A stretch of 64,000 nt of DNA, from positions 2,380,501 through 2,444,500 of the forward strand of contig NC_089460.1 in the NCBI RefSeq assembly GCF_026210795.1, in the 5' to 3' direction. Shown here in pieces: positions 22,329 to 31,324 of the stretch. Every line of letters starts with the position of its first letter. Positions within the stretch are counted from its first letter, which is position 1. Under the pieces are notes generated by a model. That model did no database searches and was not told the origin of the DNA. It saw only the letters and a list, made by a program, of their open reading frames with translations. The stretch is from Rhizophagus irregularis (Eukaryota; Glomeromycota; Glomeromycetes; Glomerales; Glomeraceae). The position numbers and the translations under genes were made by a program.

Positions 22329-23427
22329 ATGACTGCCAAAACTAGCATTCAAGCTCAAGTTATTCCCAAATTTGGTGAACAAAAGAAAGCCTTCAGTATA
22401 GATGAGCTTAAACAGCTCATTAACGCTGCTAAAAGTATGAGTGACCTTGATCAAGCTAAACGTTATCTTTGCAGTTACTTTATCCCCTCCTCTAACCCAC
22501 ATGGAATCTTCATGTGGTGGTCAGAAATCAAGTATCTTGAACATATCCTTGATAAAAATATTAGTAAACTTATCTGTCCAATTACCAAAGTCTTTTACAT
22601 ACAATCTGAACAAGGTCCTTCACAAAAGGTTGAATTCAATATCAACAAATGGTTTATGGTCAAATACAGTACTGTATGTGTAGCTACCTGTAACCTTCAA
22701 AAATCCCGTATCTTTAAGCTAGGTGGCCAACTTTATCTTAATATCTTCCTAGGATTTCTCCATATCCTGCGTCCAATATCCACCTTTGAGTCTATAACCC
22801 ATCAGGCGGTTAAATTTATCTTTTTTCACGTTCAGGATATCTGGTATTCAGGCGATTGGAATTTTACTGAGTATATCATCAACTGGTTGGCTGGTGTATC
22901 CACTGAAAGGAAGATGTACTCGATTCTCTACCTGAAATCTGGATAGGGTTAGGATAAGAGTATTATAACAGATTTCATTCAACGCAGTATCCTAGGCACT
23001 CAACTCGTTTATAAGACCAGAGATTTTCAGACGATTCTTAAAAATTTCAATGGGCAATTACAGGGTAAGATTTTTCTTCTTCTCGAGGAAATGCCCACAG
23101 AAAAAAACCAGTGGAATAATCTGTATCGATCGTTGAAGGATAAGGTAACAGGCAACATAATAGAAATCCATGAAAAATATGACGCCAACACATTACAAAA
23201 ACTTTATATCCACCATTGTCTTCACCAATGAAAATGCTCTCAGAGTGGAGAACGATGACAGGCGTACTGTGTTCTTGGATATGTCACCTTCCCGCAAGGA
23301 AAACCTGAAATACTTCAAAAAACTCAGTGACGTTATAAAATGTCCAGGCGTTAGTGAGGCATTCTATGTATACTTGAGAGCCATTGCGGATGCTTATTCA
23401 GACTTCAATGGGAATCCCCTCCTATGA
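22329..23427 (+). pseudogene. D5-like primase-helicase relic (SF3 type)
   Basis: The frame opens at ATG 22329 and runs 205 codons through YSGDWNFTEYIINWLAGVST, which in this family precedes the Walker A loop. The expected loop reads G-stop-G-stop-DKS at 22940-22960: two TAG codons and a Gly-to-Asp change. The frame then continues IITDFIQRS, KIFLLLEEMPTEKNQW (Walker B-like, 23068-23110), NLYRSLKDKVTG and, after a shift near 23175-23230, NALRVENDDRRTVFLDMSPS and a helical tail to 23427. The NDDRR block is the sensor/arginine-finger region of DUF5906/D5-type helicases found in plasmid-like, Polinton-like and large DNA viral genomes. It would unwind DNA at replication. Clearly dead. Confidence 0.65.
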
Positions 23428-23465
23428 CTGCATCTAAGCAGCATCACATTATATTGACTCTCCTA

Positions 23466-23735
23466 CTTAGTGTTCTGAACGGGTCAGGTCAATTCGGGTG
23501 ACCTGTTGGGTTGACCTGAAAATTTTGGGTTGGGTCATTAAATTCATGACCTGACCCGTTGACCTGTTTGACCTGACATAATATTTCTGGTCAGATGGGT
23601 CAAATATGTAAAAAAATGCTAAAACGTTTTTTTTTTGTATTATTATTAAGAAAAAATGTTTTGGTGTTTTTTCATATAAAATTATTAAAAAAACGCTGAA
23701 AACATTTTTTTTTTGTATTATTATTAAGAAAAGCC
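23466..23735. repeat. Insert with GGTCAGGTCAA subterminal repeats
   Basis: Direct and inverted copies of TTGACCTGACC-type decamers fill 23475-23610, followed by two copies of ATTATTATTAAGAAAA. This has the style of the window's subterminal-repeat elements, but only one end is evident. It lies between the helicase and polymerase relics. Confidence 0.5.
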
Positions 23736-24277
23736 CCCTTAAGACTCATGATTATCTACAAGATTTACCTCCTGCAGTTGATAGTATAGCTGTAAAAAAG
23801 GATAGGTTAAGCCCATATATAACCAAACTTGTTGATAACTTAGATGGAGGGCGATTTCCTGAAACAGAGAAGTTAGTTCCACATCTTGGTAAACATGAAG
23901 ATTATGTCATACATTACCAAGAACTCCAGTATTACATTAAATTAGGCATGGTTGTAGATGAGATTACACAAGTCCTATCATTTGATCAGGATAACTGGTT
24001 AGCTCCTTAAATTGCAAAAATACAAATTTACGTCAACAATCCAAGAATTCATTTGAGAAAGACTTCTTTAAACTCATGAATAATTCTGTTTATGGAAAGA
24101 CTATGGAGAATGTACGTAAATATCAGGATGTCAAGCTTATGAGAATGATCAATGAAAATGATGAGAAGAAATTCCTTAAGAAAATCCGCAAGCCCTCCTT
24201 CAAGTATGCTCGTCAACTTGGCAACACACTTGTGGGTGCACATATGGGAAAGGCTAGTGTTATTCTCAATAAACCTA
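23736..24277 (+). pseudogene. Type B (protein-primed-like) DNA polymerase relic
   Basis: The translated pieces are HDYLQDLPPAVDSIAVKK, LGKHEDYVIHYQELQYYIKL and QVLSFDQDNWLAP, then a stop and a shift, NPRIHLRK, and a cleaner frame from 24076 (NNSVYGKTMENVRKYQDVK ... NKPIY). HYQELQYYIKLGM and NNSVYGKTMEN are the blocks I associate with Maverick/Polinton and linear-plasmid polymerases (palm, motif B region). It is cut at 24278 by a Tc1-like MITE. It would replicate a linear element; this copy is decayed. Confidence 0.7.
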
Positions 24278-24279
24278 TA

Positions 24280-24945
24280 TACTCCCTGGCCAAAGTTTAG
24301 AACCACCCCTATATTTGCAAACTTATAATAATTGTTGCATAAAATGCAACTTAAATACAATAATAAAATACTTAAAATTTTTTTTACATTTATTTTGTAT
24401 TAATTGATAATTTGATATTAAATAACAATTTTAAAAAATTGCTAATTATATTTGTAATTGTATTTAGTAAAATTTTATACAATATTGAGAAGAATCATTT
24501 TAGCAAATACTTTTAAAATTTAAATTCTTTCAGTTAAAAGGATCAAAATAAGCTAAATTTTGTAAAAATCAGATTAGTAGTTAATGAAAACATTATTTTT
24601 AAAGTTTGTCAATTTACATATACAATGATTTACATTATCAATTTCCATATGTAAATTAGCAATTTTTGATGATCAATTTCTTCCTATTTACTGGTCTGAT
24701 TTTCAAAAAATTTAGCTTATTTTAATCCTTCCAAATAGAAGAACCGAATTCCAATCTTAGTTTTAATAATATTTTGCTGATTGCAATTTTACTTGAAATT
24801 AAAATTTTATAAATTCCAAGTTCTAAGTATAAATCAGTAATTTATATATAATTATTAAATTATTATATTTCAATAATAAAATTTTTTTTTTAAGTTGCAT
24901 TTTATGCATATAATTACGTGGTCCTAAACTTTTGGCCAGGGAGTG
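24280..24945. mobile_element. Tc1/mariner-like MITE, 666 bp
   Basis: ACTCCCTGGCCAAAGTTTAG on the left and its near-inverse CTTTTGGCCAGGGAGTG on the right, both flanked by TA (24278-24279, 24946-24947). TTGCATAAAATGCAACTTAA and AAGTTGCATTTTATGCATA also pair across the element. Non-coding. It is inserted into the polymerase relic right after NKPIY. Confidence 0.8.
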
Positions 24946-24947
24946 TA

Positions 24948-25301
24948 GTTAGTATTGGCGTAATTTTAATTTTAATGGAAATGATCAGCAATGATCGATA
25001 GGGTGGTCAGATACTTTTTACCAGAGAGTATACATGAACCGATTTTCATAATAAAGAATTTCAAAAATAGCAGATTTTCTTTCTATACCCTTACCACCGT
25101 CCTTTATTGTTTTTCTAAAAAAACTGAAACTTGATCATGGTTTTTTTTAACTCCTGCACATAAAAATACTGCAAATCAAAAATACCTATGTGCATGTATG
25201 GCGTAATATCTTTTAGTGATATGGTGTAAGAAATAAATCAAGCCATTTTTTTGCTTAAATTGCAAAAAGTGCAGAATCAGTTTTCGTGCGTAAAAATCTC
25301 T
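24948..25301. other. Decayed spacer
   Basis: Possibly more of the polymerase relic at the left (FRAME after the MITE reads SIGVILILME), but nothing firm. No repeats seen. Confidence 0.3.
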
Positions 25302-25789
25302 TTATAACTGATTAATAAGATTAGCACATTCTATATTAAAAAGGACTTTGAAATTAAAATTTTGCAAAACAATCTCTTTATCTCCCCCCATTAAAGATAT
25401 GTAAGACCAACTTTGTGTAATATGATCCTGCCAAAAATGAAATTTTACCGATATTCTTTGCATCTCCACACTAATAATTCTTTTAATATTATCATCAAAT
25501 TGATTTTCAGATTTATGTATCTGGTTCATATTTTTTTCAATTTTGTGGATTTTATCTCTATTGCCAATATCTTTTTTTGTGCTACTAAAGTAAGGTTCAA
25601 TTTTCCATTTTGTTCCATTTGGATCTATTAGACCATTAATTACTAAATTGTGCAATTTACTAATTATTGGTTCCATTACATTTTGTAATGTCTCATAATT
25701 CTCTACACCTGGATATAGAATAGTTGTATAGTAAAAGTCAGCCTTACGAATATTCAATATATTATCTAAAATGGTACAAGTAACCATAA

Positions 25790-26002
25790 GGGGATGGCCA
25801 GAAATGACGTAATTTAAATTTTAGGATTTTTGACCCCCCCCCCTCCCCATGTCATCATTCATTTTAGGAAATGTAAAATTAAAACATAATTCTGGCTAGA
25901 ATTATATTAACTACAAGTGTCTAAAAATGGAAGATGTGTAATATCATCATGGTCTTAACCCCCTCCCTCCCTTAGAAAATGATGTCATTTCTGGCAGTCC
26001 CC
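25790..26002. mobile_element. PIF/Harbinger-like MITE, TAA duplication
   Basis: GGGGATGGCCAGAAATGACG and its near-inverse GTCATTTCTGGCAGTCCCC, flanked by TAA at 25787-25789 and 26003-26005. It is 213 bp. Removing it joins GTGAAACACAT and TATGGTTACTTG in frame with the surrounding gene. Confidence 0.8.
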
Positions 26003-27158
26003 TAATGTGTTTCACTTTTCTACCTATGTTACGCCCATCACCTGATATTTGTACATGAATTATAGGATCATTTGGATTAAGAATATTTCAATTTACAAGA
26101 TCTGGAATTACAAAAAGTAAAATGTCTGAAATACGTCTATAACCTGCTTTACCAATATATTGTAATACCTCTTTTACAATTTTTTGATCTTCAATATCAG
26201 GAGCTTCATTTATTGTTAATGCAAAAGGTGTATGTTTAATATTTAAAATAGAAATAGGAATTTTTTGACTCATTTTTTCATTAATTCTTTTTCTAGCATT
26301 TAAGATGACACAGTCTCGTGGTAACTCAGGTTGAAGTGCAGCTAAATTTCGGTAAGCATCTCAGAAAATTGGCCCTTGATCAATAACTTTTGTAAATGCA
26401 TCAATGCGTTGATTTTTTTTTCATTTTTATCACAATAATTAGCCAAATAATTCTTATTTTAAACATTAAATCGAATTTCTTGCAAAACTGGCTGGTCACT
26501 TAAATTATAGAAATTCAGAGTTTCATTTTGAAATATTGTATCTATATGTATAGAAAATGAACAAGACCGTTTTATTTTCATAGATTCACTTAACATATTA
26601 AATGGTTTAAAAGAATGATTTTTCACGTTTTTTTTTTTTTTTAAAAAAAACTCTATTATAATCATTATATAAACTTACAAAATATAAGATAAACAAATAC
26701 ATATAAGAATTAAGCATTATGAAACAAGACTACTTTTCATAAAGAACAAGTCGACTCATGATCTACCCAATGACCACCACGATGGAATGCCAAATCATTC
26801 CATTTATTCCAATTATTTTCTAACATATTACAGCCAACATTTTTAACACCCACTTCAGTGCTTTTACTATGTGACTTAGCTTTTTTATCTTTACCGCTAA
26901 TACCGCACTGCTTTTTTTCCTTTACTACACGTTATAAATAACGTGCATGTATGATTCTTTCTTTATTAAAAAAGCTGTATGTACATACTATCGGATACAG
27001 AATGATGAAATAAACGAAAACAAATTTTCTAAATAATTCGTTAAAACTACTGGGGAAGTCTATATATTTTTCTTTCAAATAAAATTTGCCATATGTAAAT
27101 ATAATCAAATATGGAATGATGTGAAACTAAAAATAAATTCAATAGACAAAACTGACTA

Positions 27159-27356
27159 CAGTCAGACCTCTATAATTGCATTCTCCATAATTGCACCCAC
27201 TATGTATACCCTCTCTAAATGCACCCTCTGGTTCGGTCCCAAGCTTATATGATCTCTAATTATTTTACCTCTATAAATGCACACCCTCTTTAAATGCACT
27301 ATTTTGAAAATTATGCATATGGTCCCAAGGGGTGTGCAATTATGGAGGTCTGACTG
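27159..27356. mobile_element. Pogo-like MITE, 198 bp
   Basis: CAGTCAGACCTCTATAATTG and CAATTATGGAGGTCTGACTG are inverted and flanked by TA. The interior alternates TGCACCC and CTCTNTAAATGCAC copies. It lies in the putative intron of the minus-strand gene. Same terminal logic as 775-9575 and 11551-11740, but different sequence. Confidence 0.85.
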
Positions 27357-28458
27357 TATATATTTTTCTTTCTAACCAAATAGCCTTATGTAAATATTAT
27401 CAGATAAGGAATGATCTAAAATCCTAAAATAATTATTCATGTTTTCCCTTTTGATAATTTGTTTCTTAATAATTAGCCATCCCACAAAAGAAAATAAAAA
27501 AACAAAACAAGAATAACTAATTATATATTTATGTCCCCTTAATATAACATACCTTGCTCTAATTTACGAGCTTTAATTGCATACTGATTAACCATGTAGT
27601 CATGAGTAACACCACGTGCACGCCTCCCTCTTCTAACCCCATTACAATATGTTGTTAAAAGACTTTTATCTCTAATACTATTCAAACCCTGATGAAATTC
27701 TGCCCTTGTAATAGGTTCTTGTCTATTGAGTATTTCTTGCCAAGGAGCGACATTATCCTGTCCACTAATTTCCATTTCTTGAAGGTCCGTAAAAATATTG
27801 TCTATCGTAGCACTTTGACCAGCACTACTTGACTGTTCTGCTAACTTACTATCTTTTCGTTCAAAAAAAGCGTCTTTTTTCTTTCTTAATTTGAGAAAAT
27901 GTTCTTCGTTAAAAGAATGATTAATAAAAATATCATCTATTAACATTTTATATCCAACTTCACTTGTAACTTGATCTACCAGAAACTCCATTTCTTTTTC
28001 TGATATGTATTGTTTCTTAAGGATATCATGTCTACATTTCAACTTATGTTTGGAAATAAGTACCTTTGATCCAATTCCATTATTTGTGACCTGCCATTTA
28101 TTTTTATTACTCTTGAGGCTGTTTTTAAACCTCTTTTTATACTTCTCTTGTTCTTTCAACATCTTAAATTGCTTGTTTATCTGCAAATTTGAATACGTAA
28201 CTGCATATTTACGTGCTCCACCATCTATCAAAACTTTTTTTGTATAAGACACGCCAACACGTTTACTTATTACTTGTTTAACTTTACTAAAATTCTTAAA
28301 CACATTTTGCAGCGGAGGTGTAGGAGTTACTATCACCTTCGAACGACAATTTTGACAAACTTTTCTATTTCTTGACATTACGTAAGCACAGACGTTACTA
28401 CAAAACGAGCATGGAATATAGAACCCCAAATACCATATACGTCTACCATGACTAAATT

Positions 28459-29839
28459 TAAGGTTGCCTGCCGAAACTCATTTGGCCTGGTGCCGAAAGC
28501 CAAAACTCTTTTATTAGTGCCAAAACTGCCAAAACGCCAAAACGCCAAAACCTGCCAAAATGCCGAAACTGCCGAAACTATTTGCAAGTTTTGGCATAGT
28601 TTCAGCATAGCTAATACTAACATCTTGATATAGTTTCGGCATAATTTCAGCATTCTATAATAATTTTTTTTCATTAATTTAATTCCAATATATATATACA
28701 TAATTAAATATTTTATTATATTATTTATTTTATTGTAATAAACCAATTTTTATAAACAATGGTATACTATAAGAAACGCACTCGTTTCTTCGAAGCAATT
28801 AAATAAAACTTTCCATATAAAAAAGTCTGGTAAAAAAAAACAAAAAAAATAGAAGGAACGTTATAACGTTTCTTCAATATATTAAAAAAAAAGATTCCTT
28901 CCCCCTTCCTTAAGCTTACATACCAAGTATCCCAAGTTCGGGTTCTTCAAGTTCCTAGGAGTCCGGTAACCTAAAAAAACAGAAAAAAGAAACATTAGTA
29001 CGTTTCTTTAACACAATTAACCTAAAAAAAACAGAAAAAGAAACGTTAGTACGTTTCTTTAACACAATTTAAACACAGTACCCCATATACTTACCAAAGA
29101 CCAGTTCTTCCAAGTTTCTAGGAGTCAGATAACCTAAAAAAACAGAAAAAAGAAACGTTAGTACGTTTCTTTAACACAATTAAACACAGTACCCAATATA
29201 CTTACCAAAGACCGGTTCTTCCAAGTTCCTAGGAGTCCGGTAACCTAAAAAAACAGAAAAAAGAAACGTTAGTACGTTTCTTTAACACAATTTAAATACA
29301 GTACCCCATATACTTACCAAAGACCGGTTCTTCCAAGTTCCTAGGAGTTTGGTAACCTAAAAAAAACAGAAAAAAGAAACATTAGTACGTTTCTTTAACA
29401 CAATTTAAACACAGTACCCCATATACTTACCAAAGTCTGGGTTCTTTCAAGTTTCTAGGAGTCTGGTATCCTAAAAAACAAGAAAATAGAAACGTTTGTA
29501 TGTTTCTTTAATACAATTCAAGAAAAAAATTAAAAAAAATTAACGTTAGTAAAATATACTAACGTTAAAATAAAGGGTGGGCGGGCGATCATAAAATTCA
29601 ATGTTAAATTATCTTTTTAACGTTAAAAAAGTTTTTTTTTTAAAAAAAAAATAACGATAACGGTTTAAAAAACTGTTTTAAATTATCAATGATCAGTTAA
29701 AAAACTGATCGGAGCTTAACTGAATTAAGAAATACTGAAACTATATGTATATCATATGATATACTGCGCTGAAACGCTGAAACAATTTCAGCAGTTTCAG
29801 CAGTTTCAGCAGTTTTGGCAGTTTCGGCAAGCAACCTTA
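28459..29839. mobile_element. 1.4-kb TIR element with perfect 8-bp duplication carrying micro-exon array 3
   Basis: Left end TAAGGTTGCCTGCCGAAACT, right end GGCAAGCAACCTTA, flanked by ACTAAATT at 28451-28458 and 29840-29847 with no mismatch. Subterminal repeats are GCCAAAACGCC/GCCGAAACT on the left and CAGTTTCAG on the right. The core is the array. Removing the element and one duplication copy restores an uninterrupted frame in the host gene (TYIKFSHGRRIW), so the boundaries are strongly supported. hAT- or KDZ-like mobilisation is inferred from the 8-bp duplication. Confidence 0.9.
28905..29530 (-). repeat. Micro-exon array 3: ~5-6 units of ~113 bp on the minus strand
   Basis: On the minus strand each unit reads TTTTTTTAG|GTTACCGGACTCCTAGGAAC...GGTCTTTG|GTAAGTATATGGGG. 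The block is 39 nt in the best units. The spacer holds AGAAACGT-ACTA-ACGTTTCT, whose loop contains TACTAAC, identical to the yeast branch-point consensus. Plus-strand landmarks CCTAAAAAAAC lie near 28970, 29131, 29243, 29356 and 29469. In phase 1 the blocks stay open (Tyr-x-Thr-Pro-Arg-Asn-Leu, then Glu/Lys, Glu-Pro/Leu) across units, whereas another phase has a stop in one unit. The last unit near 28920 is diverged. Confidence 0.8.
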
Positions 29840-30054
29840 ACTAAATTTAATATATGTATAATTTGTATTATTTTGTTTGAGTAAAAAAGGGTTATTCTCA
29901 GGATATTTACTATATTTACTTTGGTTAGAAGAAGACATAATAGACATAATAGAAATAATTTTATTTCAAAAAAAAATTATCACATTAATCACATTAATCG
30001 CATCAACCATTTGACCATTCCACTTAATTGTGCAACTTAAATTTTAAGGTGCAT

Positions 30055-31110
30055 CAAAATAAATCAAAAATTCCAAAAATGCACACATATGCTCCATATT
30101 TATTATACCTATACCTATGAAAATTAATATACAAGTAGTTTCAATCCTGCTGAACTATTTTCAATTAATTTAAAAAGTTAATTTTATTTGACTAAAGTGG
30201 TAAAATTACATGCTAAAGTTAGTAAATAGAAAAAGAAAAATTTAAAAGTTAGTACTATTATAAAAATATTGGTTTCTCTATATGTATTATACTTACACCC
30301 ATGAAAATTAATATACAAGTAGTTTCGACCTTGCTGAACACAAGTCGAAAAGTGAAAAATCAGGCATCAATCAGTCACCAATCAGTCACCAATCAGGTAG
30401 CTGATTGGTGACTGATTGGTGACTGATTGGCATTTTCGCCAAATACCGTCACCAATCAGGCAGTTTGCTAACTTTTAATTCAGTAATCAGGAAAAAATGA
30501 AATATAGCTCATTGGATTCGTCTCAACAAGATGAATCTAATGGTAGTAAAATCGCATTTCTAGGATTAATACTTGATGAGAAATTAAGTAAAATATAAAA
30601 ATAAAAATGTATCATTTATATTTTATTTAATATTTTATTAACTATTAATCCTAAAATGTGATTTTACTACCATTAGATTCGTCTTGTTGAGGCGATTCCA
30701 ATGAGCTATATTTGATTACTGGATCAAAAGTTAGCAAACTGCCTAATTGGTGACAGTATTTGGCGAAAATTCCAATCAGTCACCAATTGGTCACCAATCA
30801 GCTACCTGATTGGTGACCAAAAAGTCAATTTTATTTGACTAAAATGGTAAAATTACGCTCTGAACAAGTTAATAAATAAATAAAAAATTTGAAAGTTAGT
30901 GCCATTATGAAAAATATGGGTTTCTTTATATGTATTATACCTATACTTATAAAAATTAATATATAAGTAGTTTTGGCTCTGTTGAACAACTTTCAATTAA
31001 TAAAAGAAGTTGATTTCATTTGACTAAAGTGGTGAAATTATACTTTAAAATTATTAAATAAAAAAATATAAAACTTTAGGAGTTAGACAATTAGTAGTAT
31101 TATAAAAAAC
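30055..31110. repeat. ~180-bp satellite, second locus, split by a foldback
   Basis: Units carry ATGAAAATTAATATACAAGT, TTTCGACCTTGCTGAACA and TTTTATTTGACTAAAGTGGT, as at 9860-10470. The array is interrupted at about 30360-30825 by a foldback element. Confidence 0.75.
30362..30823. mobile_element. Foldback element built of CACCAATCAG repeats
   Basis: The left arm holds CAGTCACCAATCAGTCACC and GTAGCTGATTGGTGACTGAT, then GCCAAATACCGTCACC; the right arm has the inverse (GGTGACAGTATTTGGC, CACCAATCAGCTACC). Nearer the centre, both arms carry TAGCTCATTGG, GATTCGTCT and TGGTAGTAAAATC inverted to each other, as in the foldback at 16669-17169. Exact ends are uncertain because the host is itself repetitive. 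Confidence 0.7.
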
Positions 31111-31324
31111 ACAAATTTCTCTATAAATTTCATTTCTAATTATAAAATTGAGTTGTATAGGTTTAATATTAATAGTATGTTTGAAAAATTAAAAAAATTT
31201 ATAAAAAAATTTTTATTTATGTGTATAAAATTGTAAAACGTAATACAAACAAAATTAATATAAAACTAAAATTATATTACTGATGAATTTCACCTCACCT
31301 CCTGGTGAATTAATTTTAAATTAA
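31111..31324. other. AT-rich spacer with TTCACC...GGTGAATT
   Basis: 31275-31310 carries CACCTCCTGGTGAATT, and 36560-36590 carries AGTGAAATTCACCAGGTGAT in roughly inverted order; these might be ends of an older element enclosing the MULE. Weak. Confidence 0.3.

Larger units (their letters stand above)
25302..29938 (-). pseudogene. Repeated-family gene of unknown function with N-terminal Cys clusters, carrying three insertions
   Basis: On the minus strand an ATG at 29938 opens a frame that, once the 28459-29839 element is removed, runs without a stop to ~27554: a short N-terminus, PCSFCSNVC and KVCQNC (four-Cys ribbon), then a Lys-rich segment and HDYMVNQYAIKARKLEQ, ending at a GTATGT donor. 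Downstream pieces on the same strand are SFSIHIDTIFQNETLNFYNL (~26560), NIKHTPFALTINEAPDIED (~26240), KHI-MVTCTILDNIL across the 25790-26002 MITE, then YYTTILYPGVENYETLQNVM and KWKIEPYFSS joined directly to TKKDIGNRDKIHKIEK, suggesting an internal deletion. I recall similar proteins as an expanded family in Rhizophagus, likely of transposon origin, but cannot name it. Confidence 0.55.
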
